A stretch of 64,000 nt of DNA from Dipetalonema caudispina (Eukaryota > Nematoda > Chromadorea > Rhabditida > Onchocercidae): positions 124,001-188,000 of the forward strand of contig JABVXV010000069.1 of the NCBI GenBank assembly GCA_013365325.1, in the 5' to 3' direction. A model generated the notes under the pieces. That model made no database searches. It was given only the letters and a program-made list of their open reading frames with translations, and was not told where the DNA came from. Positions 10,901 through 24,732 of the stretch are shown here, one piece after another (positions within the stretch are counted from its first letter, which is position 1; every line of letters begins with the position of its first letter). The position numbers and the translations under genes are program-made.

Positions 10901-13900
10901 CTTTGATATTGATTTTTCAGACAAATTATGACACTTTTTGACCTTTATTTCATGATTATCCAACTGCATACCTTAATATAACTTGAAACCTTATCTCTTA
11001 GTAATAAGGAGAATTCTATCTCAAACGCACTTGTGGATATAATTTCCCTTTATTTCAATTTGTCCAACTATCGTTTCCAAGCATACCATCTTTAAAAATC
11101 AATAATCTTGAGATTAAACCGTCTGCCGCATGAGAATACACTCTATCAATGAGATAAATCCTGATAAAATTAGCTTGTACGCTGAGAATACCCGACTTAT
11201 TTCAGTAACTTGCAGGATAAGTGAATATTGTCCAGGATATATCGATTGGTCATCGAAACATACGATCATTTTTTCAAAACTTTTACGGACATTGAATTTA
11301 AGTGTACGATATAATAAAGTAACAGTTGGTGATGGGACAGGGATGGGCTCTGAAAGTTCAGGCGCAGAATGGATCGTATGGATGTTAGGTGGAGTGAATG
11401 AAAGGTTTCATTTGATTTTGTAATTAGATTAGAGATTTGTAATTTGTTAATGCCGTCGTGATACATCCCAATATCTCCCTACTTTCTTCCTAACATTTTG
11501 AGCTCTACACGGCTATTTTATTTCTTATTTTAATAAGCGATATTCCGATAATGTTTGTATTTCAGTGCCCATCAATGTTTCGAACGATTGATCAAATGTG
11601 TTGAATCTTTCCTACATCCGTTGCACGAAGGTGGTCATACGCCAACTTTACAGTCATTTTTAGATGCTCTTGTTAACGAAATGGTACGACGTGTCCGCAT
11701 TGAACGAGTACGTCAAAAAACCAGGAATAAGGTATTTTTTTACTTTTCATTGGAAAATTGATAATCTTCGGTTGCAAATGCTTCTTTTGATTAGTGTCTA
11801 ATTACAAATTATCTTGAAATTAATTTCAAATTATACACAGGTACCTTCAAAAATGCGCCTTACCGATGAACAGATTGAATGGTTTGTCAGTATATTACTT
11901 CCGTCCGTACTTTATTCAGTGTTCTCAACGACTGAAACATCAGCGTCTAGTGTTATGCGAAATTTAGCATTCCTCGCACCACAGCTAGTTCTACCAAAAT
12001 GTCTTGACTTGTAAGCTTATGCGTTTAATTGATTTTCCCGATCAGAAATCATTAAAATAAAATATAATTCGTAAAGATGACCGACAACAATCTAACACAA
12101 AATTGTCACATCGCAAATTGTAATGATAAATGACTCTGCTTATTGCAAGCATAAAAATCTGTAATATAATAAATTATGGGAATAGATAATGTGATTACCA
12201 TTACAAATATTATCAGAGATGAAATTTTTAGAAGGTGATGTGATAAGTATGAAGAAAGAATTTGAAAAGAAAAATTCTTTTCAAAATACTTTTTGCAAAT
12301 AGTGAAGAAGTGCATTATTTATTACAGGAATTTTTTTTTAGAATTTATCCATCGTTATCAACAATCACAGAACCGCATCGTTTGAAGCAATCGCTAGAAT
12401 GCATTGTTGAAATTTGCGTGCCACTAGTCCGTGATAATGGTAACTATAGCTATCGAACATATAATGTTTGCAAGCAGAATTGGATTAATGGTATCAATAA
12501 AGTCATAGAGGTAAATTAGTCTTTTATGATTAACTTTGTGTTATAAATCAGTTTTTCATATTTCTGATATAGAGAAGTCTTCTATGCGACTTCATTTCTG
12601 TAGTATATTTTGCATATCACAGTAGATTTACATGAACAATTAAATTTATTCTTTGATAGCATTGCTATTACTATACAGACAAGGATAGCGTGTGTAACAT
12701 TCTTGATAATTTACTCTTATATCTATTTCCAACAAAATTTACTACTGCGAATACTTCTAAACGGCGATCAACAGATCACTCATCGCTATTTTACTGAGAT
12801 ATGAAGATAGAGCGCAATTCATTTCATTTCAGATTTTTCCATATAAATTTGCTATTTGTTGTTTTCGAATAACAAAAGAATTTAGAACGGTGAGCAGAAA
12901 TTAGCAAGATCGCCCATTCTAAACGAATCGGAGGTTCGTTCTGATAAATATCGAGTACCGTTGCGTGAACATGCCATTTTCCTGCTTGAGGCATTAATTG
13001 AAGCTATCGATATCAATGATTTTCAGAAGCTTTCGCTTTCTTTGCAGGCAAATTTTGCAATTTTAATTTCGTAACACATTTAATGTTAACATGAAAGAAA
13101 ATGAAAAGAGTTTTCAATGTTTTGTGACCATTTGTTTTCAGCAAATGAACTTCTTTGCTGCTGTAATTCGAATCCACAATCTTTAGCTTAAAGGCCTAGT
13201 GCTTCTTTGGCTAATTTAGGAAGGCCATAAAATATGAATTTAAATCGTTGTTCCAAATATTTTTACGGTAGTTTCAGTAGAAGAATCTGTTAGCTTTCTG
13301 TTTTAATTTAAGTAGAAAATACCACGTTTTGAAGTAAACAGTGGTATACATTTTAGATTTTACTAATGAAAAGAATACTATCAGCAAAGCTAGCAAGTCA
13401 TTAAGTGATAGCATCAGAGTTGGCCTAACTGATAAGTTTTCAGCAAAAGATAAAAAATCCTTGAAATACTCATTTTGCATCTAAGAAGATGCTTATGTAA
13501 TTAGTAATGTAAAGATATTGTGTTAGTAATTATATTGTCATATTTTTACATGATTTTTTTCTTTCAAACTCAATATTTTGGCTTTAATTTTTTCATCACA
13601 TAAAATACAAGAATGTTTAGAATTCATGTAAATTTAGACATTGGAAACTATTTTCCAATTAATCCCAATTGTGAATTGCTCCGCTGCTCTTGAAATGGAA
13701 AAGTATATGGATTTAACTGAGGAGGAAAAACGTCTTTGTAAATTAACAGCACGATTTCCAAGTATTGTGCAAAATTTTGTGAATAAGTAAGTTATTTGCT
13801 TGGGTGCATTTTATTAAGTGGAAAATGTAATTGTGTAAGTCAAAGCTAAATTAAGAGGATACATAAGTTCATTATTAGAACTCGAGATAGTGTTGTCTTT

Positions 13901-16900
13901 TAAGTTAAATTGATTTTTAATGCTAAAAAGTTATGGAATAATGAGATAATTTTGCGACCTCTGAGAAAGTACTATTGATACTATACAGATATGGGTTTAA
14001 TTACATCACAGTTTTATTTACCACATTTTAAATAACTATAAAGTAAATTTTGGATAATGCCTGATTACAATTATAATTATATTCAAGAGACTGATTCAGA
14101 ACATTTTTCTTTTCAATTTTAAAATATTTGATTTCCTAATATTATTGAACTCGTAATTACATTTTTATCTTTCCTTTTTTCATTTGCGCTTTTGATTTAT
14201 ATACTGATTAGAACGGCTTTTATTTATTGCTTATCTAACAGCAGTTACGACTGTCATATTTTGAGTGATCGTATCATCTGATGCTTTATTTTAGAGTATT
14301 CAAAGTGATAACGCAGTTGTCAAGCTCTGCTCCAAGTGATGGTGTATCATATGTGGATTCGATATGTGATAATTCGGAAGTGATAATGATTGGGAGTGAA
14401 GAAGTTGTGATAAGTACAAGCATTCAAAGCGCTTTTCATGCGTTATTCTCTAATTGTTCATCCACTTTTGTTGAGGTATGCTGTAGCCACTAAAGATAAT
14501 TGCTTGATATTTTAATTATGAGGATACATTGCAGTGAGTACATTCCTATTTTGCAGGAGTAATTCGAACGTATTCATTTAATGAAGCAAAATTTTTTTTA
14601 TAATTAGTAATAAAACTACCCAAATATTTAATGCAATGTATCTTAAAGTGCTTAATCAAGGTTCTTCAACTGTCTATTTTAATCTATTGAGCTGAAACAC
14701 AAATTTTAAATTCATAATTTCTTATCCAATATTTACTTTTATAAATTGATTGACAGATTTGTGTTTGAGCTTTTCTCAATCCTTCTTGTTAAAAATACCA
14801 ACCGTACTTTCTCCATGATCATCTGCCCTGTATTTTTTATCGTCTACATTTAGAAATATGATATTGATTCTCTTTTATATTTGTAAAAACGAAATTAGTA
14901 TAAATTTTGATGAAGTATGAATAAATGTGCTCCTTCTAAGTTATCTGAGACAATTTATATTGCTTAAAATTTTTTTCAACTTTAAACCCAATCTTGAAGT
15001 TTATCTTCCAGTTAATCGGTGATCAGACCTATAAATTCATTTCTACATCTGAATTCGAAAATGTGATCTCTGCCGATGCTGCATGCTCACTTATGCAAGA
15101 ATCCACTTACGTGAGTACATATTGCATTTTAAATATATTTTCTTCCATTTCTAAAAGCGACGAAAACTATTAGCAGAGAAATTGCGTCATTACCAAAGAT
15201 ATCAGAAAATTTCAAACAATTCTCACTCAGTTTTTAGATTTTTATCACTTTTCTCCGCATTCTTTGCTATTTGCCATAAATTTAAATAATATTATGTTGC
15301 TCATAAAATGTTCAATTCCGTTCTATTCAGGCTAATCCAGTCCGTTATTTCCCGATGTATATTAAATTCTTGTTGGAGAAGCAAAAACAGTACATCACAG
15401 GTGAATGAATTAACTGTTTCCATATGTTAATCGAAAAATTTTACAAGTATTTGGATAAATGGTTTGAAGTTTTTGAGAACAAATTCAAAACTCCCATGAA
15501 TGTTCACTTTACAAATATTTGAATGTAAGATATTCGCAAGTATAAGTAACATTCTTAAGGATAAAGAGATTTTCGTACTTTTTTTTATTGTTTTATATTT
15601 CAGAAGAGAAGAAAATGTTGAAAGAACTTGATGCAACGACGATGTGGTTTACATATTTATCAGAGATGATTTTCTCCGTGCCCAGTGATCTGCTATTAAA
15701 ATATCAAGAGGAATGTATTGAAATGCACAAATGTACTATATCTATGATTTGCTATAATGCATATCAGGTAAATTATTTGTTTTTATTGTATTTTTACGAA
15801 AAATTCATGTGAGGAATCTTTTTTTCCACTGGTTATTATAAATTCTTTAAAATTTATCACAACATAATAATTTTCTATTGGTTTTTTGTATTTTTTTTAG
15901 GGAGCATGTTGGTCACTTAAAAATGTTTTAACACAACTGATGGAAGTTTATCCTATATCGGAGGAAGATCGACAACATAATTTGGATTTGCCATTGCATT
16001 CATCTTTGCCCATTAAGGTAAATTTTCAATTCAATTTAAAAGCTCCTAAAAAATCATAGTGATACTGATCTTTTTTGTACTGATTTGATACAACTAATAA
16101 TAATAAATGAAAGACTTACGATAAGGCAGTTTGCAGTCCATGACAAATTTTGATGTTGACAGTGCTGTTTCAAGAATGGGAAAATTTTATGTACAGATAA
16201 ATAGCGGTAAACTTTTTAACATTGGAACTGTTCGTAAGAGTTTAAATCTCTGTTACAGAAATGGGGTGTTAAATGTCTCAAAGACGTTGTGACAGTAAAA
16301 TGGCATATTCCAACAGTTGCTGAAGTGGATTTTGCAGAAAAATTATTAAATGAGTTTGCTTATTCTGAGATACAATTACTTACAGTGCCGCAAAATATGG
16401 ATAAGTTTGTTTTTTTTCTTTGAATTATTTTCTTTTATAAGATTTGCAATTTATTGTTCATTCATTTCCGTATGCAAAAATGCTAAAAAAGTAAATTGAA
16501 GATGTCATGAAATGAGAAACATTACAGATTTGCAATCAAGCGTTCATTATTCGTTGTCGATAGCTTACTGTCCTGTGTCGGCAATCGTCTTCCAATTTTC
16601 AATACTAAAGAAATAAAGTTGAGTGAAACAGCTGTTGATATGGATCCGATAGATCTAACATCTGTGTCATCGCGCTTGAAAAGTTCTATTTTTTATTTTT
16701 TTTAAGCATGCAAAGATTTGCTTAGAATTGAGAAATCATTTTACATGATATTTTCAATTTTTTAAGCATTTTATAGATTAAAATAAATTTGATGACAAAT
16801 ATAGAGGAAGTATAAGTAAAATTGTTTTCCTAAAACACCACCAAACTTTTATATTGAAATTTGAAAAGGTATGTCATTCTCACTCATCAAATTCATATGA

Positions 16901-19900
16901 CTAATCAATCCATATATAATGTAATTAACACCTTATTAAGACGGTAATTAAGGCTTTTAGTGTTTTCTTTCAATGGTGAGAATATTCGAGAAAAAGTGCG
17001 TGTTACAATGCACAATTTAATGGAATTTTTATTGAGCCAACAGGATGATCAGTCCAAAAATCTTTTGCTCATTTCGTCGGTCCTGCAAACATTATGTACT
17101 GAAGGAGTGAGTAATCCATTGTACTTCTTTGATTTTGTAAGATTTCTCAATGATTTTTATACGTATTTTTTGTTCAGAAATACAATTTTTGAAAGTTTCT
17201 TCAAATTTAAACAAAGCAAACAGACATATTTAGTCAGTGCCGAGTTTTCGAGCGCGCAGGAAGAATACAAAAATAAATTACAGCGATCCGATACAGGGAC
17301 GACGTGCTGAACTATATGACACTTTTGAACGGCGGATTTTCTCATATCAAAAAGTTTGTCATTCATTAATATAATGAACAGTCTGAACAAGTATACATTG
17401 TTTACAAATTCAACATCTAAATTGGTCCGGAACAACATTTATTCCTGCCTTTCTACAATAAAAATATTTGATGATGTCTGCAGTTTGGTGACAAAATGCT
17501 ACCGATAATTTGCGTTATTACATTAAACTCAAAAAATTTGGTAATCACTGGGAGTAAATTTAGGATCTCTATATCAAAAATTCCAAATTCACCGAATCAC
17601 ATCTGAAAATCATGAAGGATCTCGTAAAACTTGGAACAAATTTTTTCACCGATGTAAGATTTACCAATGTGTTTAGATGTAAAGAAAAAATGCTTTTATT
17701 AAAATTATTTTGCGACAACTTTCGTTAAAGGTACGTATCGCTTCTCAAACAACGCTGAGCAAACTAACAAAAAAATTTCCGAATTCGAAATGTTTATTCG
17801 TGGACGACGTGTTGGAGCATTTAGATCCAAATCGCAACATCAGTCATGAAGAAATGAAGGTAAAAAAAAAAGTCCCGAAGAGTATGATTTTTAAATCGAG
17901 TTGAAAAATTCGCTTATTTTTAACATAAATAAATGGCTACGTGAAAATGTACCTCAAGTTTATTTCAGGTATAAAATTGAATTAATATCATGAGTTGAAT
18001 TCGTTATTTTCCTTATTTAATTTTAATTAGTCTACTTTTCTAAATTAATCTACTTTTTGAGTCATCCATATTTTTCCTAGCTAGTAAATCTTACCTGAAT
18101 AGATTTTTAGGGAGCGCTGTATATTTTAAATAAATGTGGATTTTTAATTTCAAATACAATTTCTACCCGATGCAAATGTTGGCTAGCAGTTACAAAGCTT
18201 AAAGTTTCTGAGAAACCGTCTATAATTGCTTTGGTACAACACTGTATTGATTCTGTTTCCGTGGAACAATGGACAGATCAAAGGAACATCGTAAGTTTTT
18301 AGATGGACAAATGCACTCATTTTATTTAAAAACAAAAAAAATGAGGAATATTCCATTATTTTAACTCGTTTAACTTTATTACATATTTATCTCTTACATA
18401 ACCCACTGATAAGAGCTTATTCGCTAGTGGTGGTGAAATGCGGTGATAATAGTAAAGTATTCAAGAATTTGTTTTTCTATCTGTGATAATAAAATACACT
18501 ACCTTTATCATTTAATGCCTCATAAAACTGTAGCTAATATGAAATGTGTTACTTCTGAATATTGTATTTTGTATTTAATGATTCTTAGTTCACTGACAAA
18601 ATTTGGTGATTTCCGATTAAATTATTTTGCATCATTAATTTATTGGAGAAAATAATTTTAGCAGCTTTTTTTTTTAAGAGAACAGAAAAAAAGGAGAGCT
18701 ATAAAGTAAATCTTTAAAACAAAAAGTCTGATCAATCCTGTGAGAAACATTCATTCACTTATTAATTAACAAATTTGTTTGCAGAATTCATCAAATATTC
18801 GTGTCACCGCACAGGAAATGTTTACTGATACTAATGCTAATAACATATTTTATGCCAAATATCAAGAGCTATCTCATTCGCAGGCAATTCTTATGTCAGA
18901 AAACAAATTTAATGAAAGACATGAAAAGAATGAACAGTAAGTTTAATATTCATGAACTCTCACCAAAAAAAAAAAAGGAATAAACAGTTCACAATTTTAT
19001 TTCTTACATTAATCGAAAAATTTCAACAGCAATTTTGTCATTTAGCTGTTTAATTTGAGCTGATAAAAAGTTGATTAGATCAGTATCGTGTAAGAAATGA
19101 TGTATACATTATTGTAGGCGAATAGATAGTCTTTGCAATGAACTCACTGAAATTTGTAAAAATAAGGGACAACAGTATCATTGGAGACAAGTTGATTCAG
19201 CGCGAACTTTTCTTTTCACCTTTCATCGAATTCATTTCACGGTTAAAGTGGCGGAAGTTTGTTTAAGCAATTGAAGAATTTCGTTCTTTATTGCATTCAG
19301 TTTTCAAAAAATTTTTAATCTTCCATGCATTATTCAACTATTAACGAATACTTGAATTTTATTTCAATAGAATGGAGTAAAATTGAATGTAGGTATTTCT
19401 GCAAATGTTGGTTGATGTTCGTGCAAGGTGGAGACGTATTGCCGCTGAATGTATCGCTAGTTATTTAGAATGGAATAAGCCGCTAACGAAAAGAATATTA
19501 TGGAATCCACCTGACAAGGTCATTTTAGTATCAACGAAATTTACAAGCACTCTATTTTGATATCGAGATCACGGAGTCTGCTCGCTTTTAATATCCAAAT
19601 ATCGAAGTTTTTTAGGTATTTGATCCGAATTTCAAATATGCATGTGGTTTAAGACCTGATAATTTATGCATCGTTTACGACAATGCTAAGTTAGCAAAAA
19701 ATGAACAGACTTGGAATGAAACAATATTTGTATCGAAACCGCACTGGGGCGCTTATCAGTGGCCAAGGTAAATTCATTTTAAGATTACTGCATGTTGAAG
19801 TAATCTAGCAGTTACTCAAATTTGCTGTTGTTTGTTTCCCTTAGATTTAAGCATCTAACATACAATCATTTTATTTCTTCTCTTCACTACCTGAAATTGC

Positions 19901-22900
19901 CAACATTTGGGTAGAAACCTAAAAGTGTTGCAAGGGGATGTTGGATTATTTTAAAGAGGATAGGATTAAAATAGTTGTATTGATAGAATTTCTACGGAAC
20001 ATCCCATTGCTTCATGATGACATAAGTTTCTAAGAAGTATAACGCATAATGATTCTCTTTTATTGAACTGATACATTTTTAATATTTCAGGGAATTGATG
20101 ATACCAGCTCCGGCAAACATACAACGCTCTGTATCGGAATTTAATAATGTTGAGAAATTAATACTTGAATATACGAAAGATGAACAATTCCTTATTTTTT
20201 GGCATGCCATTTTGTTAAAGGAAAAGGAAGACAGTGATGTATTTTATGCTAGCGAATATCGTTTCGTAAAAGTATATCCTGCCGTATTCCAGTGTTTTGA
20301 TTTTGTTCTTCCTGAATTTTGCATTCTTTTCTTGTAGGTTAAAAAAAATATTTAAATCATTTGTTACATCAGCTTTGAAGTTCATAGTTATTTCCCGATT
20401 TTCTTTTCAGTATTTGTTCCGAAACTTTGGTATATCACTGGAACCGCAATTCAAGATGTTGCTAGAATCATTATGCGGTTCTGAGGTAAAAGCACTTCAT
20501 TTCAGTTTATTTTAGCTTTCTCTTTTGCAAGATATTGGATACGAATTAAAATTGTTAGTTAACTAAAATTGAATTTTTTGTAATCCAATAAAATATTAAA
20601 AGCTAATAAATGCAAACTTTGTTTAAAGAACGAACGACCTGTCATTCGACGCGCACAGACAAAACTTGCCGCAATATATTGCGCTGGCATTATCCGTGGC
20701 TCAAGGAATTGGCCTTTTAATAATTTGCAAGAGATGTGGGTCTGGTTGAAACCTATTATTGTCTATCAGATTGAAGGTATCTTAAAAATTTAAGTTAATT
20801 TTGAATCATTTAATTATGTTCTGTAGAAATTTTCAAACATGATTGAATGGTTACAGGTTTGACGTCAGAAACAGTATATTATTGGGATACTGCACTGAAA
20901 TTTTGCTTAGATGTTACCGATGTGAGAAAATTCCATTGGCTTGTAGAAACGATATTTGAAATTGCTTTAAGGCCTGCACCGACAACATGGCATCGCTGTG
21001 TGTAAGCATTTTTCATTTCTAAAAGCTAAGCTATGAAAAAATATTGGTGCAAAGAGGTGAAGAGTATCACGAGAAATTTTGAGCGATTAAGCCAGAAAAT
21101 CAAGTTGAAGTTTTAGCCTGATTGTTATTTCAGACGATTGGGTCTTGTGCAATACATATCTTCATGCTCGGGTTGGAGAACAACAGAATTGTTAAATCGA
21201 GTCATACATATTGCAAATGTTATGATTTCGCAAGCATGGCTGGCACCGGAGAGAGATCAAATCGCAAAGTTTGAAATTCTTTAATTAATTCTAGCTGGAT
21301 GAAAACTTTTCAAAAAATTATCACTTTATTTTTCAAAGACTTTTATAGTGAATTAATATAAATTAACATTGAAACCTATCCGTTGATGATTTAAATGTCA
21401 AACTTTATTTTAAATTTCAGTTCATTGTGCAACATTTCATGCTCATTAAAAGCTCTTATGTCTCTTATTAGTTTGAAAAAAGAAAAAAAATAATTTTTGC
21501 AGCGTGCTTTCATTTCCTGCAGTTTATGGTTTTGCAATGGGTGATGAAAGCAATATACCAGTGAAATACAGAATTCCAAAGTTGGGAGAAATAATGAATA
21601 TATTTGACACTCATGTAACTCTTTTTTGTTATTACAATTTATTGATAATATTTATATTTCATTTTCTTAAAAATTAATTTGCATATTTATGTCTTTTTTC
21701 ATGGACTTAAATTTAATTATGCTTGAATTTTACGAAAAATACTTTTTTGTAGATTCAGGAAATGATGAAGTCAAGGAAAATACAATTAGACAAAAGAAAT
21801 GCTTCTCCTTCAAAGCAATCAAAGCAGATAACAGTAACATCACTACCACAATCTACTACATTATTGAAAAATTCATTATGTGTTAAAGGCAGATTTAACA
21901 ATCAGATTGCTATCAATCAGAATACCGTTATTATGAGGGTGAATTGCAAAATTTGCTATAAGGATTGTCGGATAAAAAATGATTTAAAACGTTGTTAAGT
22001 TTATGCATAGTGATTATTTTATGTCAAATAATTATTAAATCAAAAGAATTCTATTTTTAATTAGTTTCAATAGAAAGAAAGAGAAATAAATGATAAAAAT
22101 TTTAAATTCTTCTAGCGTCAATTGTATATTAAAACTTTGCTGAGATTTTTGAATGCATACTTCTTGTCCTGTTTCGTGGCTTTATCATCACCTATCATAT
22201 CTCTCTTCCCGCTAATAACTCATCTAGCCGATGAAGAAACAGCCGAGTGAGTTTGTTTTATCTCATTTCTTTGAAGTTTTCATTCAAAACTTCATCATTT
22301 TTGAAGACTTCTTAGCCACTATGATCGTCAGATATTTGTGAATTGATACATTTTGTTTCTTTTTTTGTTTCAGCAACGACGAGACAGAGGTAGTAAACGA
22401 TGCTGATTTGGCAATTGGCGCAAGTGATGTCTTATTCCAGTCATGGTCTGGTATTTATCTGTGTGATGAACTTGCTGATGAGATGTTGAATAGTGTTGAA
22501 CAGGTACGTAGAACAACCATAAATTCAAAATGTTCTCACATTTCACAATAGGTCATTTCAGTTTAGTTTTTTGATGAATTAGTGATTTATGACGAGACAG
22601 GTGACAGTCACTTTTGTAAAGAGATTATTTAGGAAGTTTAAATAGCAATTATAGACGATGAATGGGAGTACAAGTTGGAAGGCATGGGTATCTATAATGA
22701 AGTTTCTTCATGTATTCATATTTTCAAATATACTTGTTTGTGAAAAGCAAAAAAGGCCTGAAATTGTGCGGTAAGTTTCTCTAAAAAGAAGCCTTTCACT
22801 ACCTCAATTAAACGACCATATAGACCAACTGTTACCGAAATGCGTGACGGGATGACGATGTAGTATCAACGAACAATGCAATGTGATACTTATATAACTT

Positions 22901-24097
22901 AGCCTAAAATAAATAAAAAAAAAAAGGATGCTTATTGAGGCGCTTACATACTAACTCAGTGAACACTATTGTTGTTGCATTGTTGAAAAATTACATAGGA
23001 TCGGCAAATATTATAATTTTAACATTTCTTGTAAACTTCTGCCCTTCTTAGCTTAGCTATCACAATTTTATATGCTGGGCGCTGATTTGATTACATATCT
23101 GAAAAGTATGGGCAAGAATTGAAATTAAATAAAACGTTCGATATAACTTTCCACTGAATATTCAGTTTTTTTTTTTTTTTTTTCTGCTCTTTTTAATCCC
23201 ACCAGAGTGTTATGCAAAAATTTTATCTTAGTCTGAAATAATTTTTCGTAATATTTTGAAATGATAAAATTTTTTCAAAATGAATATTAAGTGAAATTAT
23301 AGACGAATGGTTTACAATGCAATTTGCCATGCACAACTTGAAGTACGACGAGAGGCAGCTGATTGTTTGACTGCGCTAATACATTGCGGTTTTCACTCAA
23401 TCAGCAGTTCTTATATTGTAAGTTCTCCGAGAAGACTTTATTGTCCAAATGGTTAAATTAAATTCATAGATGTAACTTTCAAACGACTTCAAATTATCAA
23501 ATAATAATTTTAAAGTAAATTACCAGAAGGAATTATTCGAGCGTACCAATCATAAAATACTCTGTGAAAGGCATGGCGCTGTATTGATCCTCTCCGCGGT
23601 GATACGCGCTTTTCCATTCACTATTCCACCGGTGGTATTCGATATGATACCAAAATATTGCCAGCTTGGCATCACTTCTGATTCTTTAACACGTGTAAGC
23701 AAATATTCTTTCATATATCAGACATTTTTATCTTTGTTATACTAAGTTCTAAAATTGAAATTCAAGTATTCTAAATTAAAATTCTCGAAGTGTCATTAGC
23801 AGCTTTATTCTACTTCAAGTATACACTATTCAGATACCAGAAATTGAGGTATAAGCTTTGGATTGAATTGATAGTTATTTTAACTCTAAATGTTTCAAGC
23901 AGTGTAATGAATGATTTAAATAGTTGTGGAATTAAATAAATTAAAATTAAAAGAGTTTGCAGAACACAATAACAGAGACATTACGATCATTTTTGCGCAC
24001 ACATCATGATAAGATGATTGAAACGGGTGAAAAAGATGTGATACAGAAATTGCTCGTTTTCATACAAAATGTTATCTCACCAAATTACTATGTATAA
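7934..24097 (+). CDS. PSME4: proteasome activator complex subunit 4 (PA200/Blm10 family)
   Basis: PA200 is a large HEAT-repeat solenoid that caps the 20S proteasome and promotes ATP-independent peptide and acetyl-histone turnover in the nucleus. I traced 41 exons: 7934-7990, 8815-9035, 9126-9266, 9488-9665, 9741-9943, 11216-11404, 11566-11731, 11841-12010, 12342-12510, 12886-13047, 13638-13786, 14295-14475, 15012-15110, 15331-15400, 15604-15767, 15901-16017, 16259-16404, 16528-16682, 16961-17106, 17234-17353, 17392-17487, 17564-17653, 17731-17859, 18111-18290, 18785-18936, 19118-19256, 19393-19518, 19616-19767, 20091-20271, 20411-20485, 20629-20776, 20857-21001, 21134-21268, 21503-21614, 21753-21938, 22116-22246, 22374-22503, 22655-22770, 23303-23417, 23527-23694, 23963-24097. 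All phases agree; the sum is 5844 nt (1947 aa; human about 1843). Landmarks matching human in order: DLTLPWRPIYDLY, YIDW, TITEPHRL, IPIVNCSA, KWHIP, HWGAYQWP, YLFRNFG, HAQLEVRREAADCL, and the end FLRTHHDK...SPNYYV. The terminal Tyr-Tyr-Val fits the HbYX-like tail that opens the 20S gate. Least certain are the 17354-17391 junction and exon 1. Confidence 0.93.
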
Positions 24098-24132
24098 ATT
24101 GTTTCGGTTTCTGCTTTTTAATCTTAACAATT

Positions 24133-24138
24133 AATAAA
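24133..24138 (+). promoter_or_regulatory. polyadenylation signal AATAAA of PSME4
   Basis: A canonical AATAAA lies 36 bases after the PSME4 stop codon. It supports the modelled C-terminus and marks the end of that transcript. Confidence 0.6.
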
Positions 24139-24732
24139 TTTTGGTTCTTGTATCCTTCACGTACGTCTTCATTTATTGATGCTTTTAGATTTATCGAATA
24201 TTAAATTTTATATGCTTGGAAGATTTGGTAGTTGTAAAAATTATGATAACGTGAAAGATTAATTCGAGAATAAAAAGAATTGTAAACGTCTATTGACGTG
24301 TAGTGAATGGAGAACCGAAAGTGTGTCTACCGTTTATTAAATTATCACTAAATACTGATTAACAGTATATAAATACATATCAGCAGATATATATGTAAAC
24401 CATTTGAGTACTCAAAACAATGAGTGGAGTTCATCAAAAAGTATTAATGCGGAAGCGAAATCTCCAGTAAAAGATTTCGATAACTGTTCTTTCTTCACGG
24501 TGATTCGTAATAATTTGAATATTATGATGACCTAAACGTTACGATAGATAGACTTTTCTGTCATTTGACCGTCGAAAACCAATGAGGTACGGTTGTTATC
24601 TTGTGGCGTTATAGTCTTAGAATGAGAAACTCATTTCTCTCAGTGAAACTTAAAACAGCAACATTTTCTATTGATTCAATTTTGAGTTTACAATGACTTT
24701 GTAGTGATTTGCTAAAGTAGGAATTTTCAGGA
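24139..24732. other. intergenic, no gene seen
   Basis: About 0.6 kb of AT-rich DNA between two genes on the same strand. No coding segment is supported. The last bases (ttttcag ending at 24730, then two bases and ATG) look like a trans-splice acceptor for the next gene. With this spacing the two genes could be co-transcribed, but the distance is longer than in a compact C. elegans operon. Confidence 0.45.

Noticed and set aside
12610..12804. Open plus-strand frame inside the PSME4 region, considered as an exon.
   Set aside because: The flanking exons (ending 12510 and starting 12886) join in phase without it and match the family order; the frame has no family-like content.
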